Below, one piece after another: positions 1 to 9,000 of a stretch of 22,127 nt of DNA. Location: NCBI GenBank assembly GCA_002751075.1, contig NAOQ01000241.1:44367-66493 (forward strand), read 5' to 3'. Position numbers and translations under genes: made by a program. The notes under the pieces were generated by a model that was not told the DNA's origin, did not search any database, and was given only the letters and a program-made list of their open reading frames with translations. Origin of the DNA: Ichthyophonus hoferi (taxonomy: Eukaryota > Opisthokonta > Ichthyosporea > Ichthyophonida > Ichthyophonidae). Position 1 is the first letter of the stretch. Every line of letters begins with the position of its first letter.

Positions 1-195
1 TCAGTATGCCACCAATCAGTCATCATAATTATATTGTGTAGTTTCATTCCTATATAATTATATATTACCTTATTTTCTTTTTATATCCCTATACATTATT
101 TTCATTTTTAGTATTAACATTCCTATTTCCATTTCTATTCCTGTTCTTATTTCTATTCCCACTTCTCTTCCCCCTCTATTTCTACACATAAAAAG
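1..195 (+). other. Intron 4 of gene A (3' part)
   Basis: This segment aligns with intron 4 of B (8231-8654) and C (16097-16479), sharing the CCACCAATCAGTCAT block, the TATATAATTATATATTACC block and a long T/C-rich tract ending in the acceptor at 194-195. It shows that gene A continues to the left of the window. Confidence 0.8.
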
Positions 196-3100
196 GATGG
201 CTTCAAATGGATATTACCCTGGGATGGCAATTGTTTTTTGACCAAGTCAGCTTGGAACGAGATGAGAGAAACAGTGAAGGCACATAGTGCACACAAATAC
301 TTTCATGTTCCTATGGTCCGATTAATGGATAATAAACTTGTGTTGGACCCTGCCTTTAACCCCACGGCGGTGGAGGAGCCCCAACTTATCTTTCGAAATG
401 ATGCAAAGGAAAGGTTTAGTGCTACACAGAGGTAGGTGTGAGGATATGATAGTAGGATAATGGTACAACAGAATAGTAGGATAGTAGCATACTGGTATAA
501 TGGGACAATAAGATAATGATATACTGACTGGTCAACCTTACTCTTTGTTTCAGATATGGTCGCAGACCTAAAGTAGATCTTCTTCTACGCTTAGGTATAC
601 CAGGGGCATGGGATGAATACGTTAAGGCCTCCAGACCTTATTTTGAAGCTCCAATTAAATATACTGTATCGTCAGATGTGGCGGGAGAGGTCGGAGAAGA
701 AGGAGAGTTCAAGGGGGTTGGGGTACCAAGAAGTGGTTGGGTTGCTAGGCTGTACTCTGGAAGTGGAAACCAAGAGGTTTCAACAAAAGGTAGGTCGAAA
801 GGAGAGGGGAATAAGTGGTTATGTATATAGGCAGGTATGTATGTATATAAGTATGTTTGATTATAAGTAGGATAAGATGTATTATATACAATATAAATAT
901 ACTTACACATGGCAAAATTCCTACAGACAGTGCAGACCTACGTAAACTAGCACGATGCTATGGTGTAAATACTCTATTAGACTTGGTAGATACGCACACA
1001 TCTAAAAAATTACATTATCTCTCTAAAGAAACCCTTGGTATATACAATGAGACTGTTATGGAGAAGGAGAGGGAAGCATACGAACATGACCCCTCGGCCA
1101 ATAAAGACCTAGTAGAACTAATACAAAAACTAGAGGCATGTGCAAAGCAATCCTTGACATTTCCAACTGATAATATGGACAAGCTTCTGGGATCACCAAT
1201 TGCAGTGAGCTCTAAAGTGTACGATAAACCAGAAGAAATTATTCCTGCTGCACGACTGGGTCCCTTTTTTAGGAATACAACCTGCTTAGCACTAGGATGG
1301 TTTTACACTCGACGGGTAAGATAATATATATAGTAATGTGTATAGTAATATGTCGAGCAATATGCATATCAACTTACCCTACCAACACTATCAACACAGA
1401 ATGAATTTGCCAATGCAGCTGCTATGCTCCTCAGTTCATTTTTTCTTGACGAAGACACACGTGTATCTCCACAAGCGGTGGTCAACTCCATGTTTTACGT
1501 AGAGGAAAAGAAGAATGATGAGGATAAAACTGAACTTAACCTAAGTGTTGTAGGATCTATTGAGATGAAAGATTTGTATTATTTCTTAGATGCTGTTAGG
1601 TTGGTAGCTAGGTCCGGCATACTGACTGTGGAAGAATTGAATATGGTAGGTGTTTGTGGGTGTGGACATGGACGTGAGTGTATTTTTATAGTCATATTAG
1701 TTTATTTATACAACTGTGTCTATGCTTTTCTAGGAAATATACAATATAAACCCATTAGACTAATTGAAAAGAACCCGTTGATATCAGTCTTTTATATCTT
1801 TCTAGCCAGCCACTATTCCACATTATTTTTTGATATTGTACCAATGATTATCATTCACCCAATCTCTTTATTAATGGACTGAATATCACAGTTTTCCACC
1901 CAAATTGCCTCATCCTTGCTACAGCAATAGTAATATTGCCTAATCTTTGTATTTTTATCGATACTTTGTAAAAGACCATTGAATTTCATAGGTGGATATA
2001 ATTTTAATCTATGTTATTTTTTGTTTTTAGCATCTTATTGGCCCTCTTTTAATTCACTTATTTTCTACGATGTCTCTTTGTCAAATATTTTTTTTAGTTA
2101 CCTATGTGAATTCCTTAATAAAGTCGTTATCCACCTTTCCATTGGTTAATTTGTATCAATCAGATCCGGCTATGGTTTTCCGAGTATAGCGAACTTGTAC
2201 TTCGTCGAGCACAGGGCGATATAATTGGTTTCCAAGGGGGAAAAGATGGATTTGAATATCGTGCATTTGGCCCTAGGGGAGTTTATTATGATTTGCAATT
2301 AGCATCTGTGGGTGCTTTTTCTGGAAATTCGTCGCTATTCATGTTCTATGCTAAGCATGCTAAGTAAGTAATCTTCTGACTATATTAAATTTATTTTGTT
2401 ACTGTGCTGTAGTTAGTATCTTCTTTATCTTTAATGATAGCCAGTAAATACAAGCAAAGGATGTCCATAGATGGTCTATTACTAATTAAATCATTAAATA
2501 ATCAATTGGGCTTATTAATAGCGGGTTTTATTCAGTATCACTGCAAAACAAGAGCAGTAATGTAGACCCTGTCACTGGCAGAGACCTTTTATACACTAAC
2601 TATAGCATGCCATATACATAATAATTAACAATCTAGTCTCTTAAGCATTGATAATTACCAATAACCTGTTATTATTAATAGGGCTCTAATCAACCAATCA
2701 ATTATTAGCAATTAAATATGGATAATATATAGTTGGGTTACAAGTGCTCTCTATGTAGTTATAATTAAATCTTTAATTTTCATTATTCCTCTTATACCCA
2801 ATCGTATTTTGCTTAAAAATATAAATCATTTACGTGCTTGGAAATACATACACATAATATCTACCTTTTGCCAAAAATTAACCGTCTCTGGAATGGGATC
2901 ATATAGGGGTAGAATGCAACATCAATTTGCGCTGAAATCCCAACCTCGACCTTATAGTCATAATGCTTATATTGGGACCATGCGATTCGACTTGCGTATA
3001 AACCTTGTGAAAGATCCAGCCTTCATTATTAAGCAATTAAATGCCTGGTTCTTATTGGCTAGAATTAGTAAATTGGGTGGTATTGATTTAGTGTCGTTTC

Positions 3101-3673
3101 AACATGCTGATGCTTCTCAATCAATTATGAGGACAGCTACCTTATTTAATGTCCCATGGTTTGAAAGGTAACTATTATTATCATTATTATTACTCCCTTT
3201 GCTATTGCTATAGTATACGGAATTCCATATATAAATAGTATATATAGTATATGTTACTCTAACGTTAAGTGTACATTTTCTTCTGTATATCACTCTACAA
3301 TTCTCTCTTCCGTATTTATTACCCCCTGGAAATGCCCCATCCCACAAACCAGTGGGTTTAAATCTGACATGCCTATCTTACTCGACCCAGCCAATACTGG
3401 AGCGAGATGACACTGAAGAAAGACCTAAAGAAAACGGCCAATACAACCAGGGTGGAAATCCAGTCAAAGATGACACAGGAGATGGAAGAAGGAATCTTAC
3501 TATCATATTATTTAGCCCTCCGGGCATGGCCTGATCTAATAGGGAAACAGGACTCTGACAAATCCTTCCCAGGGCTTTATAAGGCTTCTCCTTTACCTAA
3601 TGAAAAGCTGGGGCTGCATCCCTTTTGGAATTTAGGTTTAACTGACCAATACCTAGCCTCTGTTAATCGATGA
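196..3673 (+). CDS. Gene A: GT-A-like/alginate-lyase-like fusion protein, 3' seven exons only
   Basis: This is a 5'-partial gene whose earlier exons lie left of the window. Coding exons, numbered by comparison with the complete copies: e5 196-431, e6 554-789, e7 927-1315, e8 1400-1645, e9 2164-2363, e10 2907-3167, e11 3391-3673 (TGA). All introns are GT-AG, the phases chain without a stop, and the total is 1851 nt or 616 codons. Exon 5 starts in phase 0 at the WILPWDGNCFL motif of the GT-A-like half and ends with EEPQLIFRNDA. Exon 6 opens with YGRRPKVDLLLRLG. Exons 7-10 carry the alginate-lyase-like region: NTTCLALGWFYTRR, SFFLDEDTRVSP, GSIEMKDLYYFLDAVRLV, FGPRGVYYDLQ and NAWFLLAR. Exon 11 encodes the family C-terminus (LSYYLALRAWPDL, LGLHPFWNLGLTDQYL). 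The usual Asn-Asn-His of the lyase family is absent, with GPR in its place. Intactness suggests a working gene. The exon structure is well supported; the biochemical role is inferred from motifs. Confidence 0.83.
436..553 (+). repeat. Short-period degenerate repeat in gene A intron 5
   Basis: The intron is largely irregular copies of a roughly 8-12 nt theme, GGATAGTAG / GGTATAATG. The same theme fills intron 5 of B (8891-9028) and a shortened intron 5 of C (16716-16805). Confidence 0.5.
1646..2163 (+). other. Intron 8 of gene A
   Basis: A 518 nt GT-AG intron between exons 8 and 9. The equivalents are 10158-10694 in B and 17884-18403 in C. They share blocks such as CTATGCGTTTCTAGGAAA, AACCCATTA and the pre-acceptor CAAAGTCGTTGTCCACCTTT. 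I see no exon, RNA gene or mobile element inside it. Confidence 0.75.
2364..2906 (+). other. Intron 9 of gene A, with a strongly conserved block at 2431-2610
   Basis: A 543 nt intron. The block at 2431-2610 matches 10962-11145 in gene B almost exactly. By hand I count 4 mismatches in about 161 aligned bases, leaving out the variable AT-rich linker between the two halves. Gene C has a clearly more diverged version near 18675-18842. The block contains a short possible hairpin (CACTGC, then GCAGTA). No open frame crosses it. Confidence 0.7.
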
Positions 3674-3868
3674 TTTTGAATTTACTGTTTCATAGATGTT
3701 TCAATAGAATGTATGTCTGTATAGAGCTGAACCAATGGATCTTAGAAGAGATTCCTTAACATCCAATAGAAGATGTTTGTTCGTAGACCAATAGCCCTGC
3801 CTTATGGTGCACAGGGGATTAGTATTACTTATTTACTTATTACTTATATTACCATTGTAGAATGAAAT

Positions 3869-3874
3869 AATAAA
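3869..3874 (+). terminator. Poly(A) signal of gene A
   Basis: AATAAA lies about 195 nt after the stop codon. The flanking sequence (GAATGAAATAATAAAAATATGAC) is preserved after all three genes, and a T/GT-rich stretch follows within 60 nt. The 3' UTR between stop and signal is also recognisably shared, for example CAATAGAA and TAGCCC blocks. Confidence 0.7.
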
Positions 3875-4129
3875 AATATGACGCCGTCTTTTCCTGTGAT
3901 TATGTACTACAGCATTGTAATGTTTATGAGGAAATATATGGTTTTAATGCGATAAGATGATAAAATACGGGATTTGTAAATATTTTTACTTTATAAAAGT
4001 CATAAGAAAGCAGTGAACGGGGTGATTGGCCCGTGATCCTACTGATGTAATAGTTTGTGAGAGCCAATGGCCGTTTGATTAATGCGCGATTGGTTGAAAG
4101 GAAAGTATTTTCCATTTATTTGTTCTTCA

Positions 4130-5215
4130 ACATAATAACCCCATTCAAAATATATAAATTCCAGATTTCCTCATCTATCAATATTAGACACATGATTAAA
4201 GTCGCGAACCGCCGCCGGACTACAAATAGTTAACCAATGAACTAGGTGTCACACTAGACAATCAATTGGATTGGTCGCCAGAACATTTTGCTAAGTCAAA
4301 ACAAGATGTAAGTATTACTCACCTGGTTAATATATTTAAAAAATAAAATATTAATTGTATAAAATATTATTATTAAAAGGTTAAAAATAATTATGACCGC
4401 GTGTCTAAGCCCTGAAGCACGCAAACTTTTGTTTTTCCAAGTTATCTAAAATTGCGTCATCGACAACATTGGCCCAATCCAATAATTAAAGTCAATTTTG
4501 GTATGTGATTGGTTTCTAATTGGAATCAATTAATCCTGATGTGGAATAATCAATATCAATCAGTGTAATGGAAGGTGCTGGCTGAGTGCTGGCTTTTGCT
4601 ATCTTGGACATTAAAAATAGCCAAGTTCTATTTTGGTATTTATACTTTCTTTATCATTGTTATACATATATATATATATATAGTATATTTAGATTAGCTA
4701 CATGAAATAAATGTATGTTTTAATATGGATAAAATATTATGCCCTAGACTAAAATTCCCATAGATTAAAATTAAAGTATGTTAGTATCTTGCAATTATAA
4801 CCAAGCATTATAAACACCCTATCCAAAACATAAAAATAAACCATTGATTACAGTCTTTTATTTTTAAAACACTTGGCTTATCATCAAAAAACGTAAAGTT
4901 GGTTCAAATTTATTAATTATTAGATTTAGAAATTGCTATAGTAAAATTCACATTCCCATATTGGAACGCAATAACATTATAAACGAGAATTCTCGTAAGG
5001 GGTCTCGTACGAAAAAATGGTTAAAGGACCCGGCTGGTGAACTAGTCATCAGTGAAATCTTTAACCACGCTCAGTCACATTTTTTCAATTTTTTTATAAA
5101 AAACCCCCTTCTGAAATTTCTGTCTCCTCACTGTGTGTGCAGTGAAACCCTGCATTACTGATCTTTAAATTGTGAGTTATTGTGGCTTGAATTCATTTCA
5201 AATGTCACGTATTAC
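4130..5215. other. About 1.1 kb spacer segment unique to A-B
   Basis: Compared with the flank of gene C, this stretch appears inserted between two segments that are otherwise close together. It includes a perfect palindrome (ACGAGAATTCTCGT, 4983-4996), a second short palindrome (TCGTACGA) just after it, and a TA run. I could not identify terminal inverted repeats or a target-site duplication, so a non-autonomous mobile element is only a possibility; deletion from the other spacers is equally plausible. Confidence 0.35.
4666..4682. repeat. TA dinucleotide microsatellite
   Basis: About eight uninterrupted TA units in the A-B spacer. Confidence 0.8.
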
Positions 5216-5608
5216 TCGTTGATCGAATGATATTAAAAGCTTCAATCGTAATTTGATTGACTATGACCAATGAACTAATGTTGTTTGTAACATTCACATT
5301 CTGAAACGCCTAGGAGCCCAATCAACATAAATCGATAAATTTGATAGTAGCTCATCAGTAATTGGTCAGCTAGGTGCCGATGGCTAGGCTTACTCTAAAT
5401 TCATAAACTCAATCCTTTTAATTTCTGAATGAAGTGAAAAATGTATTTAGTTTTTTAAATCTATTTTGAATTAATTAATAATTTATTTAGAAAGTTCATT
5501 TAAAGGAAATAACCAATTCGGGTTATTTTTTGCCGTGGATCCGATCAACAGCTGCCATTTAAATTCTCCTCCGTCATCTATGTGCACGGGCTTATCATTA
5601 GCGAGATC

Positions 5609-5616
5609 TATAAAAG
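5609..5616 (+). promoter_or_regulatory. Possible TATA box of gene B
   Basis: TATAAAAG lies 190 nt upstream of the gene B start codon. This would leave a 5' UTR of about 160 nt if it is used. It is the best TATA-like match in the upstream region, but in DNA this AT-rich a chance match is likely. No counterpart is seen upstream of gene C. Confidence 0.25.
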
Positions 5617-5805
5617 TGAATCAAATAAAAGATATGCTAAATTAAATAATATAATAAATATGGTTGGCTTTTTCCCATCTTGCATATAAATCTATTGTAA
5701 TGGGGGATTTCCACAAAATAACAATCATAGATTAGGTAGAATTGCAGTACAATAAAGGTATTGCTGTTTGATTAGTTAACTCATAAATTCAATATTAGTT
5801 TTACT

Positions 5806-6059
5806 ATGCCCCTTATATCTTGCTCATTCTCGGCGACGCAAAAGGCGACAGCCATAGCCAGACGAATTTCACTCAAGCGACTAGGACAAATTGTTGTTTT
5901 CTTTTTTGGTGCATTTCTCGCAAAAGAATTACTTTTTAAAACGTATTCAAGATATATAACAACAGAAGGGAATGTGGGTAGTTTTAAACTTCAGAGAGCA
6001 ACCATAAATGAAATTCCTGAGAGCCCTACAAGTCAGAATTGTTCTTATAAGTCAACAGG
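5806..6059 (+). other. Gene B exon 1: signal-anchor exon
   Basis: This exon encodes residues 1-84 and two bases of codon 85. The first 25 residues are rich in Ser, Thr, Lys and Arg, with ARRISLKR just before the membrane segment. A hydrophobic stretch follows at about residues 26-44 (IVVFFFGAFLA, then a Lys-Glu pair before LLF). The rest is polar with no conserved catalytic motif. Basic residues before and polar sequence after the segment predict an N-in/C-out single-pass protein, as in Golgi glycan enzymes. No clear signal-peptidase site is seen, so an anchor is preferred to a cleaved signal peptide. The exon is clearly more diverged from its C counterpart than the neighbouring introns are. 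Confidence 0.7.
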
Positions 6060-9000
6060 GTAAGGCTTGGGAATGATTTTACATGATCGTATGATAGTAT
6101 GTGTGATAGTACGCATAGCAGTATGATAGTATCTATACTTGTGTTTATGACAGTATACATGGGAGTAATTATGTCCATATCTTTATATATTGTGCCGGTT
6201 GAAACACCTATGTAGTGTTGGGTATATTTTTTAATAAGAAATATCCTTGTAATAGATTCTTGTACCATTTTTTGTTTTTTCTTAATGAACAACATGTATA
6301 TTTTTAATTTATTTAATCTATTTACGTACCTACTTGATCTAATCTTAAAGTGAGTTTATCCTTCAAAGTATTCATTGAATATTGTACATTGATCAAGAAT
6401 ACTATATTAGGTTATTTACAGCTTACTGGATTGCAATGGTTTTTATTATGAAGGATATGGAATATTGTGTATCTATGCATTTCACTATATATAAGTGTGT
6501 TTTATTGACTTTTTTTATACTAAGTGCAAGTTTTTTTCTATACACAAATATAAATATATGTATAGGTATAGGTATAGGTATAGGTACCTATATTTGGTAA
6601 TATATAATATCTCTATCTTTATTGGTTTTCATTATATATAATTAGTACAGGACAGTGTTTTTGACATGCTACTCATAATGCATTTATACTTTTAAGGAAA
6701 AATTGGTTGGTCTATTAATGTTGCTTTATCGTTATTATGATGTTTTATTAGTCTAAACAAACCTTCCCATTGTACCATTATTAGTATACATTTCATTAGT
6801 TCTTCACTGTAATATCTATAATGGATCATTATACAATACAACCATCAGGGTTTTCATCTAATAACTAACCAATAGGCCAAATTTTATTGTCATATATGGA
6901 AGGTTATACGTTACGTGTGGCCTTTTTACCATAATAATATATTGTAGAAAAGTTATATTTATCCAATGCCTGCCTAGCATGGCATGGGATTTGTTAAAGG
7001 TAAATAATTAAGGCTAAGTAATGTTCTGGTACGTTATTGGGTTACCTGAGCAATGGCTTTGGCAGATTAACTAACTGTTAGACTGTCATTTTTACGTATT
7101 CTATCTGACTGCTCGTGCATTGGCATTAATATCACCATACATTAATAAATAGCAACCATTGAAAAGTTAAAACCCAGTCTCTACACCATAACCCCTTGAT
7201 ATAAATGGTAATGTAAATGTATTTAATAAGGAGGATTTACTGTAATTATCCCCTCATATTGCATGCATTAACTCTCTGGTGGGGCCATGATATATATATA
7301 GGCACACAGGGAATGACACTTATGATGGACCAGTGGAGTTTGTACTTTACCGCTCTATAGGTAAGAATATGGTATGAGTAGGTTAGTTTTAATGGGTTGA
7401 TTAGGGCTTATTGCTAATGCATGCATTCACGGACTGTATAAACTTTAATAAATGATTATCTTTTACAAATTATGTTTATTTTTTAATTTTAATTTAATCT
7501 AGTGTATTAGAGAGGTAAATATCTCTATTAGATGCTTAGTATTCATTTGTAAATTTTCTTTTGTTGTATTATTTTTCAGTTTTATGACTGGCATCACAAA
7601 TGGAGTGTATTACGTATACCTACCTATTCACATTATACATAACGTACATTTCCAAAATCCAACCAATAATCTCACTCTAAATTCTATCTTTTCCAAAAAT
7701 AGGCAATGATCTCCCACCAAGGCATGCCCTCGGCCAATCGTACAACAATATCGAATTTATTTTAAAACACGAGCCAGACCTCCCCGGGCTTGAGAAGAGA
7801 TGGATTCTTAATCATATTTTTAATACAACCGAAAAGAAGCGAATCATTCGTTTATTAGATGCAAATAAACAACACTATGAAGTTTTAGATATAAATTTTG
7901 AGATTGTGGAGAAAATTCCCATAAATCATGAAGGATTTAACGAACATGATGTTATGAGAAGGACTGCTAAGCGTGGAGATACCTTAATGGTATGAAATTT
8001 AGAATGGTTGATTGATTGGTTGGTTGGTGGATATAGTAATGGGGATAATTGGGTGATGTTAGTAGGAATAGGCATAATGAATAATAATAAAACTAAAACT
8101 AATAGTAATACTATAACAGGAAAAGGTTCAGTACCGCAGCGCTTTGATAGACCACATCTATCGTAATAAGAATATCTACGTCATTAATAATAATGGAGGG
8201 AGGAACCAGGCCTTACAGAGTGGAATTAAGGTAGGAAGCTGGGGCTGTACATATAGAGAGATGATATAAAGTCAAGTTTATATATGATTGTGATAGTATA
8301 TATGACAGAATAATCATATGTATACATAGGCCGATCAACATCATATATGTTTGAATAGTCATTGATAATTCTCTATATCACCTATGAAATATAACAATTA
8401 ATTCAATAGGGTTATATTCCTAGGACTGTTCAGGCTCTCTAAACTCATACCACCAATCAGTCATTACAAATATATTGTGTTGTCATATTTGTATATAATT
8501 ATATATTACCCTAATTTCTCTCTACATGTCGACTATTTAATTCCTGAACTATTAGTTCTTTTTCTCTATATCTCCATACATTATTGTCATTTTTATTATT
8601 AGTATTCTTATTTCTATTCCCATTTCTATTCTTCCTTTATTTCTACACATAAAGGCTGGCTTCAAATGGATATTGCCGTGGGATGGCAATTGTTTTTTGA
8701 GCAAGTCAGCTTGGATCGAGATGAGAGAAACAGTGAAGGCACATAGTGCACACAAATACTTTCATGTTCCTATGGACCGATTAGTGAATAATGAAGTAGT
8801 GTTGGATCCATCTTATTGCCCAAATGCAGTGGAAGAGCCCCAACTTATATTTAGAAATGATGCCAAAGAAAAGTTTAGTCTTAACCAGAGGTAGGTGTGA
8901 AGATAGGATAGTAGGATAGTAGCGCAATGGTATAATATGATAGTAGAATAGTAGGACAGTAGAATAATGGTATAAGAAAACAATAAAATAGTAGTATATC

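Larger units (their letters stand above)
3674..5805. other. Spacer between gene A and gene B
   Basis: It starts with the A 3' UTR and poly(A) signal. A segment around 3960-4100 resembles the unit expanded in the B-C spacer. From about 4130 to 5215 the sequence has no counterpart in the other spacers. From about 5216 to 5610 it aligns with the region downstream of gene C (about 20515-20890). It also contains a TA microsatellite. I see no convincing gene. Confidence 0.6.
7302..8890 (+). other. Gene B exons 2-5: GT-A-like N-terminal domain
   Basis: Exons 2 (59 nt), 3, 4 and 5 encode about residues 85-315. They begin with a beta-strand-like VEFVLYR leading into IGNDLPPRH..GQ, then FILKHEPDLPG and EKRWILN. 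Exon 4 ends with NNNGGRNQALQSGIK and exon 5 opens with WILPWDGNCFL. The order 'N-x-G-x-R-N-x-A-L-x-x-G, about ten residues, W-x-L-x-x-D-G-N' resembles GT-A glycosyltransferases, where an (A)RN helix precedes the DxD-type metal site; here W-D-G-N would sit at the DxD position. This is seen by eye and no database search supports it. Exon 2 is small but required: with it the reading frame runs cleanly from exon 1 to exon 3. Confidence 0.5.

Noticed and set aside
2431-2610. Intronic snoRNA or microRNA in the conserved intron 9 block
   Set aside because: There is a C-box-like ATGATAG and, in B and C only, a D-box-like CTGA, but spacing and terminal stem are unconvincing, and the visible hairpin stem is only about six pairs.
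3924-4115. Minus-strand open frame after gene A
   Set aside because: It lies over the 3' flank and a spacer repeat relative, shows no domain, and is not kept in the B or C flanks.
4961-5161. 66-codon open frame in the A-B spacer
   Set aside because: No recognisable motif, no counterpart in the other spacers, low-complexity Phe/Lys content, and chance frames of this length are expected.
6026-6295. Minus-strand open frame overlapping exon 1 and intron 1 of gene B, with a similar one at 13798-14043
   Set aside because: Both follow from the conserved intron repeat theme read in reverse. The translation is a low-complexity Ile/Thr/Tyr string with no family resemblance.
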